This document shows positions 1 to 7,391 of a stretch of DNA of 16,636 nt, one piece after another. Position 1 is the first letter of the stretch. Each line of letters opens with the position of its first letter. The stretch is taken from the NCBI GenBank assembly GCA_945877525.1, contig CAMDVP010000037.1:1-16636 (forward strand). The letters are read 5' to 3'. The DNA comes from an uncultured Clostridia bacterium. GTDB lineage: Bacteria > Bacillota > Clostridia > Christensenellales > Aristaeellaceae. Both the position numbers and the translations under genes were made by a program. Under the pieces are notes generated by a model that saw only the letters and a list, made by a program, of their open reading frames with translations, searched no databases and had not been told where the DNA came from.

Positions 1-750
1 AATCTTCCGATAATCAATATACTCGCCCGCCAGCAGCACCGTGGACAGCCGCGTATTGCCGAAGGTAGCCTGCATACGGGTCTTGTCCATCAGCAGGGTG
101 CAGAACTCCTCCTCATCCAGGAGAATCTTGCTCAGTTCACTGAGCACGCGCCCGGGAATGACTGCCTTGAGCGCTTCCATACCCTGGGGCATCTCAAAGG
201 GCTGAAACGCCTTCTGCATGGCCAGACGGAAGCCGTCCAGGGCCACCAGCCTTGCCTCGTCCCGGGTAACCTCCAACAGGCATCCTGTCAGAATCTGCCG
301 GCTTTCATCCGTGGCAATGGAAAACACCACCCGGCTGATCATCTCACGCAGCTTGTTCTGCGGAATCTTCACCGTTGTGCCCGTTTCCACCTCGGCCATT
401 TCAGGGTATTCCATGGGATTCATGCCGGCCAGGTTGCTCTTGGAGCTCATGCAGCGGATGGAAGCGGAGTGGTTCTCGTTCACCTTGACTGTTACGCTGC
501 CGCCGGGGAGCTTTCGCACCAGCTCGGTAAACAGCTTACCGGGCAATACCACGCGGCCGGGCTCTTTCACATCTGCGGTCAGAACGCACTCAATGCTCAG
601 GCTGCCGTCGGAGCAGGTCAGGTTGATCCCTTCGCTGCCCGCGTCGATCAGCACCCCCTCCAGAATTTGCTTGGCGGGTCTTGGCGCCAGTGCGCGGGTC
701 ACAGTATTCAGGCCGTCCAGCAGGTCCTGAGCGTTCATGGTGAATTGCAT
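1..750 (-). CDS. dnaN: DNA polymerase III beta sliding clamp, partial (C-terminus off the left edge)
   Basis: Sliding clamp that tethers the replicative polymerase to DNA. The visible part is 250 codons starting MQFTMNAQDLLDGLN; family members are about 370 residues, so domains 1 and 2 are present and the third lies outside the window. Recognisable clamp features are the N-terminal LLDGLNTVTRALAPRPAK stretch, a domain-linker region KSNLAGMNPMEYPEM at roughly residues 115-130, the TDESRQILTGCLLEV strand of domain 2 and the LLAGEYIDYRKI segment at the edge, equivalent to the conserved EFPDYRR region. The ATG at 748-750 is preceded by AGAGGA with a 7-nt gap, which fixes the start. It lies downstream of smc on the same strand, with the DnaA-box cluster in between. 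dnaN usually follows dnaA; here dnaA is not the immediate upstream gene. No reading-frame damage is seen. Confidence 0.96.
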   Translation of the reverse strand, partial: MQFTMNAQDLLDGLNTVTRALAPRPAKQILEGVLIDAGSEGINLTCSDGSLSIECVLTADVKEPGRVVLPGKLFTELVRKLPGGSVTVKVNENHSASIRCMSSKSNLAGMNPMEYPEMAEVETGTTVKIPQNKLREMISRVVFSIATDESRQILTGCLLEVTRDEARLVALDGFRLAMQKAFQPFEMPQGMEALKAVIPGRVLSELSKILLDEEEFCTLLMDKTRMQATFGNTRLSTVLLAGEYIDYRKI

Positions 751-820
751 GGGATCATCCTCTCTTGGTACATAGTCCATATATATTTTATTTCGCAGCC
801 GTAGTAGGGGGTGTGCAAAG

Positions 821-829
821 TGTGGATAA
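821..829 (-). promoter_or_regulatory. Perfect DnaA box (TTATCCACA)
   Basis: The plus strand reads TGTGGATAA, an exact complement of the consensus DnaA box. It is the box closest to dnaN, about 13 bp from the TAGTAG motif at 802-807 and followed by the AT-rich block at 775-795. Confidence 0.75.
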
Positions 830-875
830 GGCGCTTTTTTCCAGGATAAGCAAGGAAAAACGCCTATGGAAAACC

Positions 876-884
876 TGTGGATAA
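876..884 (-). promoter_or_regulatory. Perfect DnaA box (TTATCCACA)
   Basis: The plus strand reads TGTGGATAA, in the same orientation as the box at 821-829 and 55 bp from it. A one-mismatch box of opposite orientation (TTATCCACC) lies 10 bp further on at 894-902, and another one-mismatch box follows at 907-915. Confidence 0.75.
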
Positions 885-1146
885 GAAGGGCTGTTATCCA
901 CCCGCGTGTGGAGAAACAGGCTTCTCAGAGAGTATATTCCATGAAAGCGGATTTGATTCCTGCCGGAAACAGGGCTGTTTTTGGTTCATTTTGTGTTTCC
1001 GCTACCTTTTTCATGCCGGAAAAAAAGCGGTATCCACAGTGTCCACAGCCTGTGGAGGAAGATGCTGTGGAGAAAAAAGGTGGATGGAGCAAGGGATAAA
1101 GCCACATGACGGGCAGGTTATCCTATCTTCTTCCACAGGAAGGGGG

Positions 1147-4100
1147 TTATTCCTGATAGTCCTGCAGGCTGACGGACACCATCCGGGAAACGCCCTGTTC
1201 CTCCATGGCTACGCCATACAGAGCATTGCAGCGTTCCATGGTGCCTTTGCGGTGCGTAATGACGATGAACTGCGTGTCCGGGCTGTATTCCTTCAAATAG
1301 TCGGCATAATAGCCGATATTCGCGTCGTCCAGGGCGGCCTCGATTTCGTCCAGGATGCAGAAGGGGGTGGGCTTGAGCTTCAGCATGGCGAACAGAATGG
1401 CAATGGCCGTCAGCGCGCGCTCGCCGCCGGAAAGCAGGGAGAGCAGCTGCAGCTTTTTGCCCGGGGGCTGGGCGTTGACCTCGATGCCACAGTTCAGCGG
1501 ATCGTTGGGATCCATCAGCTGCAATTCCGCGTGGCCGCCGCCGAACAGCCGGGTAAAGGTTTCGGAAAAGTACACCTGCAGCTTGCTGAAATTTTCCACA
1601 AAGGTGGTCTGCATCTGCTCAATCAACCGTGCGATCAGCTCCCGCAGATCGTTTTCCGCTGCGCGCAGGTCTTTTTGCTGGGCAGTCAGCTCGTCAAAGC
1701 GGGCACGGGTGGCGGCGTATTCTTCCACGGCATTCACGTTAACGCTGCCCAGGGCGCGAATCTGGCTCATCAGTTGGGCGGCGCGGCGGTCGGCCTCCAC
1801 AGGGTCGAAGCCCTCCGTTTGCCGGTATTCCTCCGCCCCGGCGTAGGTGACTTCATAGCTGTTCCAGATACGGTCCTGCATCACCTTCAGGTCGCTTTCC
1901 ACCCGAGCACGGGAAAGCTCGGTGCGGTGGATGCGGTCGGCGTCCCGGGTATGGGACTGATGCAGGTTTTCCATGTCGGTCAGCACATCCCGCAGCTTGT
2001 CCTGGGCTGCGGAGCGCCGGCTTTCCAGCAGCTGGGCCACCTGCTCCTGCCGCTGCTGATCCTTCTGTCTCTGGGCAAGCAGGGCGGAAAAGCGGGATTC
2101 CTCAGCCTCGTCCTGAGCGTCCTGCTGGGCCATCATGGCCAGCTGATGATTGCGCCGGTCCATTTCTGCTGTCAGTAAGGCTTTATCCTGTTCATAACGT
2201 GTTTTATCCTTGTGAAGAATGTCCAGCTGGTGTCGCAGGTCGGACAGGCGCAGCGTGCTCTGCACCACCTGATCGGCGGCGGCGGCAGCTTGCGCCCTGG
2301 CGGCGGACAGTGCCTCCTGAAGAGCGGCGGTTTTTTCCTCCATAGCGGACTGATCCAGCTGTGCGTCGCCGCTGAGGCTGCTGATGCCCTCCAGCTGGCG
2401 GTCTATGTCCTCCATGGATTCCATCAGCTGCAGGGTGGCCTGCCCGGTCTGCTCCATGCGGCTGCGGTGGCTGGAAAGCTCTGCCCTGGCGGCCTCATGG
2501 CGCTCGTTTTCCCGGGCGACGGCGATTTCCTGCTGGTGCAGGGCGTTCAGTGCGTCCTGCACATCCAGCTTGAGGGCATTTTTCTCCTGCTGACTTTTAG
2601 CAAGCCTTGCCTTCATTTCATCCAGCCTGATTTTTCCCGTGCGCAGGTTTTCAGTCAGTTCCTTCAGCTCGCGTTCACGGCCCAGGAGATTCACCATTTT
2701 GGACTGGGTGGAGCCGCCGGTCATGGAGCCGCCGGAATGCATGACGTCGCCCTCCAGGGTTACCAGACGGAAGGCGTGATTGCCTGCCCGCATGATGGGA
2801 ATGCCCACGTCCAGATTTTCGGCGATGACGGTGCGGCCCAGCAAATTTTCCACAATGCCGCGGTATTCCGGGGCGCAGCGGACAAGGTCGGAGGCCACGC
2901 CGATGGCGCCGGGCAAACGAAGGGCCTGCCTTTCCCGGTCGTTCAGCAGCTTGGAACGAACGGAGGTCTGGGGCAGAAAGGTAGCCCGGCCAAGGCGGTT
3001 CTGCCGCAGGTACTGGATCAGCTCCTTGGCGGTTTCCTCATTGTCGGTAACGATGTTTTGCTGAGCTGCACCCAGGGCCATGTCGATGGCGGTTTCATAC
3101 TCCCTCGGTACGGAAATCAGCTGGGCCAGCACGCCGCGGACGCCGGCCATCCCCCTGTCCTTGGCATACTGCATGGCCCGGCGAACAGTGTTGTTGTAGC
3201 CCTCCATCTCGCGGGTCATTTCAGAGAGAAGCTTTTGCCTTGACTGGGTGCTTTGCAGCGAGGAGGACAGCTGTTCCGCCTGAGTGCGCAGGGAAATCAG
3301 GGCCGCGTCGGATCGTCCCAGCGCGTCCTGCCTGTCTGCAAGGGTGTCCGCCAGCTTGTTACGAAGGGCTTCCTCCTCCTTCAGGCGTCGTTCGGTTTGC
3401 TGCTCGGCCTCCTGCAGGGCCTGTTCCTGCTGCTTCAATGCGCCTTCGGAGGCTGCCAATTCCTCAAGGCGGCTTTCCATCTGGGCACGCATGGTCTTCA
3501 AACGGGTCTGGTCGTTCTTCACGGCGCTCAGGCGGTTGAGGGCGTTCATCACATCGGCTTTGTGCCGTTCCAATTCATTTTCGCATGCTTCGGCATGCTG
3601 TTCCGCATTTTCCGCAGCGTTACGGGCCTTTTGAAGGGCTTGCTCCGCCTGGAACACCAGGGCTTCCTGGTCCCTGGCCTCGCTTTCGCTGCGGGTGAAC
3701 AGCGCTTCCAGTTCATCCAGGCGGCGCTGGCTTTCCTGATTTTCCTCTTCGGTGCGCTCCCTGTTTTCCCGGCGGGTTTCCCGGCGGCTGTTCAGGGCCG
3801 AAAGAGTGCTCTGCGCCTCATGAACCTGCTCGGCGCAGGCCATCAGGGCGCTGCGGGTGCTGGTGATCTTCTCTTCCAGCTGGGCGATTTCGGATTGATA
3901 TTCATCCCGTTTTTCGGTTTTAAGCGCGAGGGCTTCCTCCGTATCGCTGAGCACCGTGCGCAGATTCATCAGTTCGCCGTCCAGCTCGGCCAGACGCTCC
4001 TTCGCCCTGTCCGACCGAACAAGAAACAGGTTCAGGTCAAGAATTTTCAGTTCTGCGGACAACTCCAGATATTCCCGGGCGGCCCGCGCCTGCTCCTCAA

Positions 4101-4713
4101 GGGGCTTGAGCTGACGGTTCAGCTCCTCCAGAATGTCATCCACCCGCTCGGCGTTTTCCAGCGTACGCTGAAGCTTCTTATCGGCTTCCTCCTTGCGGGC
4201 CTTGAACTTCACAATGCCGGCGGCTTCCTCAAAAATCTGCCGCCTGTCCTCACCCCGGCGGGAAAGAATTTCATCAATGCGGCCCTGGCCAATAATGGAG
4301 TAGCCTTCCTTGCCGATGCCGGTGTCGCGGAACAAATCAATGATGTCCTTCAGGCGGCAGGCGGCGCGGTTCAGGTAATATTCACTTTCACCGTTGCGGT
4401 AGACCCGGCGGGTCACCATCACCTCGGCAAAGTCCATGTTCAGGGCACGGTCGTCGTTTTCAAAGATGAGGGATACCTCGCAGTAGCTGAGGGGTTTGCG
4501 CTTCTGGGTTCCGTTGAAAATCACGTCGGACATGCTGGCGCCGCGCAGGGTCTTGGCGGATTGCTCCCCCAGCACCCAGCGCACCGCGTCGCCGATGTTG
4601 CTTTTTCCCGAACCGTTGGGCCCGACGATGCCGGTGATGCCTTCGCCAAACACAATTTCCGTTCGCTGCGCAAAGGACTTGAACCCATACAGTTCCAACT
4701 TCTTCAGCCGCAT
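1147..4713 (-). CDS. smc: Chromosome segregation protein SMC (condensin ATPase)
   Basis: Structural maintenance of chromosomes ATPase of 1188 residues, the usual family length; with ScpA and ScpB it forms the bacterial condensin that organises replicated DNA near the origin. The N-terminal head carries Walker A GPNGSGKS at about residues 31-38. Two long Glu/Arg/Gln-rich coiled coils flank a hinge at about 520-670 that ends in the typical DVMHSGGSMTGG. The C-terminal head has the ABC signature LSGGERAL (about 1094) and Walker B FCILDEIEAALDDAN (about 1118), then the H-loop VITHRKGTME. The first possible start is a GTG at 4717-4719, but GGGAGG touches it directly. The ATG at 4711-4713 sits 6 nt after GGGAGG and gives the family-typical MRLKKLELYGFKSF, so I use the ATG. 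It is transcribed toward the DnaA-box region and dnaN, and no clear terminator follows it. Confidence 0.98.
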   Translation of the reverse strand: MRLKKLELYGFKSFAQRTEIVFGEGITGIVGPNGSGKSNIGDAVRWVLGEQSAKTLRGASMSDVIFNGTQKRKPLSYCEVSLIFENDDRALNMDFAEVMVTRRVYRNGESEYYLNRAACRLKDIIDLFRDTGIGKEGYSIIGQGRIDEILSRRGEDRRQIFEEAAGIVKFKARKEEADKKLQRTLENAERVDDILEELNRQLKPLEEQARAAREYLELSAELKILDLNLFLVRSDRAKERLAELDGELMNLRTVLSDTEEALALKTEKRDEYQSEIAQLEEKITSTRSALMACAEQVHEAQSTLSALNSRRETRRENRERTEEENQESQRRLDELEALFTRSESEARDQEALVFQAEQALQKARNAAENAEQHAEACENELERHKADVMNALNRLSAVKNDQTRLKTMRAQMESRLEELAASEGALKQQEQALQEAEQQTERRLKEEEALRNKLADTLADRQDALGRSDAALISLRTQAEQLSSSLQSTQSRQKLLSEMTREMEGYNNTVRRAMQYAKDRGMAGVRGVLAQLISVPREYETAIDMALGAAQQNIVTDNEETAKELIQYLRQNRLGRATFLPQTSVRSKLLNDRERQALRLPGAIGVASDLVRCAPEYRGIVENLLGRTVIAENLDVGIPIMRAGNHAFRLVTLEGDVMHSGGSMTGGSTQSKMVNLLGRERELKELTENLRTGKIRLDEMKARLAKSQQEKNALKLDVQDALNALHQQEIAVARENERHEAARAELSSHRSRMEQTGQATLQLMESMEDIDRQLEGISSLSGDAQLDQSAMEEKTAALQEALSAARAQAAAAADQVVQSTLRLSDLRHQLDILHKDKTRYEQDKALLTAEMDRRNHQLAMMAQQDAQDEAEESRFSALLAQRQKDQQRQEQVAQLLESRRSAAQDKLRDVLTDMENLHQSHTRDADRIHRTELSRARVESDLKVMQDRIWNSYEVTYAGAEEYRQTEGFDPVEADRRAAQLMSQIRALGSVNVNAVEEYAATRARFDELTAQQKDLRAAENDLRELIARLIEQMQTTFVENFSKLQVYFSETFTRLFGGGHAELQLMDPNDPLNCGIEVNAQPPGKKLQLLSLLSGGERALTAIAILFAMLKLKPTPFCILDEIEAALDDANIGYYADYLKEYSPDTQFIVITHRKGTMERCNALYGVAMEEQGVSRMVSVSLQDYQE

Positions 4714-4719
4714 TGACAC

Positions 4720-4725
4720 CCTCCC
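4720..4725 (-). promoter_or_regulatory. Ribosome binding site deciding the smc start
   Basis: On minus this reads GGGAGG, 6 nt before the ATG at 4711-4713 and immediately abutting the GTG at 4717-4719. The spacing rules out the GTG and removes two residues from the longest possible frame. Confidence 0.8.
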
Positions 4726-4748
4726 AGCTTCATGAAACCATACCCCAT

Positions 4749-4778
4749 ATCATACCACATTTCACGGAAAAAGTCCAA
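4749..4778 (-). promoter_or_regulatory. Probable sigma-A promoter of smc
   Basis: On minus, TTGGAC (4773-4778) is followed by an 18-bp spacer and TATGAT (4749-4754). A TG dinucleotide one base before the -10 hexamer (TGGTATGAT) makes it an extended -10, which compensates for the mediocre -35. A start point near 4742 would give a leader of about 30 nt. Confidence 0.6.
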
Positions 4779-4891
4779 TCCGGCCTGATCATCCGGGAAA
4801 ATTTGCGGGGAAACTTCTTCCATCTCTCGCCGGCAAAGCGCAAACGCGACCGAGAATGGCCATCCATCATCTTCCATAATGGCGGCGGAAA

Positions 4892-4937
4892 GGCCCGCAA
4901 TGCCATGATCTGCCAGGGTTTTGCGGCATGGCGGGCC
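4892..4937. repeat. Inverted repeat / hairpin in the leader region of the SH3b gene
   Basis: GGCCCGCAATGCC (4892-4904) and GGCATGGCGGGCC (4925-4937) are complementary with one mismatch across 13 bp, with a 20-nt loop. No T-run follows on either strand, so it is not a standard terminator. It lies between the smc promoter and the SH3b gene at 5011. For the rest of the 4779-5010 interval I see no convincing promoter and no gene. Confidence 0.55.
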
Positions 4938-5010
4938 TGCGCGGAAGCGTTATGTGGGTGCAGGCGGCGGGAAAAGGCCGGCTGCGGACAAGCAAAGGAG
5001 GAAAACCGTA

Positions 5011-5934
5011 ATGAAACACAATCAGCTCAGGAAAATCGTCAGCGTGACCGCGGCGGCCGCCATGGGTCTTGCGCCCATGATGGCCATGGCTGACACGGCG
5101 GACAGCGCCCTGGTCAAGGGCGGCGCGCTGAACCTGCGGGAAACCGCATCCCTCACTGCCAAGGTGCTGGGGCAGTACCCCACCGGCACGCTGGTGGAAA
5201 TTGTCGAAAGTGGCAGCGAGTGGCACAAGGTGTCCGTGGGCGGGCAGCAGGGCTATATGATGGCCAAGTACCTCTCCACCGAAAACGGCGATACTGCCGC
5301 CACCGTGCGCACCAACACCGGCATCGGCCTGAATCTGCGGGAGGAACCCAGCCTGCAGGGCACCATCATCACCAGCTACAAGCCCGGCACGAAGGTGACG
5401 GTGCTGCAGCGCGGCAAGAGCTGGAGCCGTGTGAAGGTGGACAGCCGCGAGGGCTTCATGGCCACGCAGTATCTGTCCTTCTCCGGCCAGGGCGGCACCG
5501 GAAGCTCCGCCACGGGCAAGGTGGCCGTGGTCAATAACCCCAAGGACACCCAGGTGCTGAACCTGCGCCAGGAGGCTTCGCTGGACGCGAAGGTGCTTTC
5601 CTACTATCGCAACGGCGTGAAGGTGACCATTCTGGAGGAGGGCAAGACCTGGCACAAGGTGCAGGTGGAGGACGGCCGCATCGGCTACATGATGGCCAAA
5701 TTCCTCAAGGTGACCGATGAAACCGGCACCGTCAAGCCCTACACCGCCACCCTGATCAACGTCAACGGCGGCAAGATTGTCAATTTCCGCACCGGCCCCA
5801 GCCTCAGCAGCACCATTATCCGCACTGTGCCCGTGGGTACCCAGGTGACCGTGCTGGAGCATGGCACTGACTGGTGCAAGGTGGATGTGGATGGTGAAAC
5901 CGGCTACATCAGCACCTGGTTCATGAAAAAGTAA
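5011..5934 (+). CDS. Secreted protein with four bacterial SH3 (SH3b) domains
   Basis: A 307-residue exported protein with no catalytic domain. The N-terminus MKHNQLRKIVSVTAAAAMGL is a signal peptide with probable cleavage after Ala27 (AMA/D). Four SH3b repeats follow at about 38-89, 105-157, 181-234 and 253-306. Each has the pattern LNLRxxxSLxxxVL...GtxVtilexGxxWxKVxv...GYmmxkyl; the fourth has VNFRTGPSL. SH3b domains typically bind peptidoglycan cross-bridges or wall sugars. A short linker rich in Gly/Ser/Thr (about 158-170) separates repeats two and three. The frame extends upstream to 4921, but AAAGGAGG lies 8 nt before the ATG at 5011 and the signal peptide begins there. The gene stands alone on plus, divergent from smc, and ends at a hairpin terminator. 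Likely a wall-binding or amidase-assisting protein; partner unknown. Confidence 0.9.
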   Translation: MKHNQLRKIVSVTAAAAMGLAPMMAMADTADSALVKGGALNLRETASLTAKVLGQYPTGTLVEIVESGSEWHKVSVGGQQGYMMAKYLSTENGDTAATVRTNTGIGLNLREEPSLQGTIITSYKPGTKVTVLQRGKSWSRVKVDSREGFMATQYLSFSGQGGTGSSATGKVAVVNNPKDTQVLNLRQEASLDAKVLSYYRNGVKVTILEEGKTWHKVQVEDGRIGYMMAKFLKVTDETGTVKPYTATLINVNGGKIVNFRTGPSLSSTIIRTVPVGTQVTVLEHGTDWCKVDVDGETGYISTWFMKK

Positions 5935-5976
5935 ACAGCGCATATTCCGATTTTCCACGACAAGCCCATCTTTTCG

Positions 5977-6012
5977 GCCCGCACGGCCTCCCTTCTTCCG
6001 TGCGGGCGTTTT
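5977..6012 (+). terminator. Rho-independent terminator after the SH3b gene
   Basis: GCCCGCACGG (5977-5986) pairs perfectly with CCGTGCGGGC (5998-6007) around an 11-nt loop, followed by GTTTTCG. The stem is strong and the T-run short. It separates the SH3b gene from the envelope gene cluster. Confidence 0.75.
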
Positions 6013-6068
6013 CGCGTCACGTGAAAAGGAAGGACATGGTCGTCTGGAGCAGCTTTTACATTCGGCGC

Positions 6069-6097
6069 TGTACAAACCGCTCTTTTTGCTGTAAAAT
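6069..6097 (+). promoter_or_regulatory. Probable sigma-A promoter of the envelope gene cluster
   Basis: TGTACA (6069-6074), a 17-bp spacer and TAAAAT (6092-6097) precede the gene at 6164, leaving a leader of about 60 nt. It is the only promoter-like element I find upstream of the run of genes to 14198. Confidence 0.5.
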
Positions 6098-6163
6098 AAA
6101 GCTGGTTATCCCTACATATAAGGATTCCGCACGATTGATCCGACTGTGTTAAAGGAGCTTGTT

Positions 6164-7354
6164 ATGTTGAAACGCCTGCTTTGCCTGCTGCTTGCCCTGC
6201 TGCTTCTGCCCCTGTCTGCCGCCCTTGGCGAGGACGACGGGCTTTCTGCCCTGACCCTGGAGGAACTGACCGAATGGACCCAGGGCTACAAGATCCGCGC
6301 TATGGCCGCGCAGCCCCTGAACGACCCCACCGAGCCCGGGGCGCTTTCCGAGGACGGGTATGCCTTTGTGTATGATTTTGCCACCCTGTACATGGACAGA
6401 CCGGAAATGACCGAGGACAGTGTGCTGAAGAACCTGGTCGTGACCGACGCCATGGAGGAAGGACCCAGGGGCACCCGGGTGGACATGCTCAGCGGTGAAA
6501 TACTTGCTTCCTTCTATAATGAAAACGATCATTTGGAGGGAAAACGCGGCTTTGCGGCGCTGTACCTGGGCGACAGCATGCCCAGCAGCGCATCCTGGGC
6601 ATGGCTTCAGCGGGACGGCCAGCGGGTAATGGCCATCCAGTACGCCGTGCATGAGCAGCTTGCCTCCGGCGGCGACGGCTATACCGACGCAGGACTGGTG
6701 TATACCATCCAGGATAACCTGGTGGCGGCCATCCGCGCCTATGGCCTGGACAGCGTGATTGACGAGGCCGACGTGCAGGACAACCTGGCCGCGGTGCGGG
6801 ATGTGTTTGAGGATACGGCCTATGCCCAGGTGCCTATCAGCTATGTGGGTACGGATCTGGAGCCCTTTGAAGAAAGCGACCTGACCTTCTCGGACATCAG
6901 TTTTCTCACCCTGACCCCGGAAACGGCTCAGGCGGCCCTGGGAGATTGCCTGGAGGATATGTGGATGGAGGACGATACGGGGGAATTCATCCGCACGATG
7001 GAGTTTGCCGGGTGCGAGATCACCTTCATCTATGACAGCAATAAAGAAAACCCCCGGACGGAAATGCTGTCCATTGTGTCCGACGGCATGGAGGGACCCC
7101 GCTGCGTGCGGGTGGGCGATACCTTCTCCAGCGTACTGATCCGCTTCCGCTACAACGAAGGGGAATATGAAAACAACTCTGAGGTGCTCTACGGCGACCC
7201 GACCGGCGACATGTACGGCATGGCGGAATACGGCGACGACGCCTCCGCCACCCTGCGCTATGCCTTCCGAACACAGGAGGGCCGTCAGGCGGTATTGTAC
7301 ATGACCTTTGAAGCAATGAGCCTGCGGGAAGCGCTTTTGTACTTCAACGAATGA
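6164..7354 (+). CDS. Secreted protein of unknown function with an internal duplication
   Basis: I do not recognise the family. The product is 396 residues, acidic, with a classical signal peptide MLKRLLCLLLALLLLPLSA (probable cleavage after ALG, residue 22) and no lipobox Cys. Two halves share a pattern: residues about 66-195 (AMEEGPRGTRVDMLSGEIL then SFYNENDHL) and about 284-393 (GMEGPRCVRVGDTFSSVLI then RFRYNEGEY). Each starts with a YAFVYD/ITFIYD-type strand and ends with a hydrophobic segment before an LREALLYF/LVAAIRAYG-type helix. This suggests two copies of one alpha/beta domain. A GTG at 6146 is in frame, but AAAGGAG at 6151-6157 places the start at the ATG 6164, which also begins the signal peptide. 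The next gene follows after 37 nt. Exported location is well supported; function is open, and wall association is inferred only from its neighbours. Confidence 0.85.
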   Translation: MLKRLLCLLLALLLLPLSAALGEDDGLSALTLEELTEWTQGYKIRAMAAQPLNDPTEPGALSEDGYAFVYDFATLYMDRPEMTEDSVLKNLVVTDAMEEGPRGTRVDMLSGEILASFYNENDHLEGKRGFAALYLGDSMPSSASWAWLQRDGQRVMAIQYAVHEQLASGGDGYTDAGLVYTIQDNLVAAIRAYGLDSVIDEADVQDNLAAVRDVFEDTAYAQVPISYVGTDLEPFEESDLTFSDISFLTLTPETAQAALGDCLEDMWMEDDTGEFIRTMEFAGCEITFIYDSNKENPRTEMLSIVSDGMEGPRCVRVGDTFSSVLIRFRYNEGEYENNSEVLYGDPTGDMYGMAEYGDDASATLRYAFRTQEGRQAVLYMTFEAMSLREALLYFNE

Positions 7355-7391
7355 CTTTCATCCTGCCGCAAAAAACGAGGGGGACGAAGCG

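Larger units (their letters stand above)
751..1146. other. Gene-free region with DnaA-box cluster; candidate chromosomal origin (oriC)
   Basis: This 396-bp gap between smc and dnaN holds two perfect DnaA boxes (821-829 and 876-884, both TTATCCACA on minus). Boxes with one mismatch occur at 894-902 (plus), 907-915 (minus), 1030-1038 (plus) and 1066-1074 (minus). Weaker 7/9 matches lie at 1039-1047, 1051-1059 and 1129-1137. TCCACA (1042-1047) and TGTGGA (1051-1056) form a back-to-back inverted pair. An AT-rich block (775-795) and a TAGTAG (802-807) lie on the dnaN side, the arrangement expected of an unwinding element. No open frame here has a credible ribosome site. In many Bacillota oriC lies just upstream of dnaN, in the dnaA-dnaN gap. 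The density of boxes is directly visible; origin function is inference. Confidence 0.7.

Noticed and set aside
866..1107. Short open frames in the DnaA-box region on both strands
   Set aside because: They have no ribosome site, an unnatural composition, and lie on the DnaA-box repeats.
1118..1146. Terminator for smc just after its stop
   Set aside because: The only stem (CTTCC-TGT-GGAAG on minus) is 5 bp and has no T-run; it is better explained as part of the DnaA-box cluster.
3253..4716. Long plus-strand open frame opposite the smc head and coiled coil
   Set aside because: Its composition mirrors smc codons, with no recognisable domain. Smc on minus is beyond doubt.
5201..5208. TTGTCGAA, resembling a Spo0A box
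   Set aside because: It lies deep inside the SH3b coding sequence with no nearby promoter; a chance match is likely.
4867..6075. Long open frame on minus across the SH3b gene (about 400 codons)
   Set aside because: It is the GC-rich antisense shadow of the SH3b repeats, rich in His/Gly/Ala with no domain or ribosome site. The plus frame has a signal peptide and clear SH3b domains.
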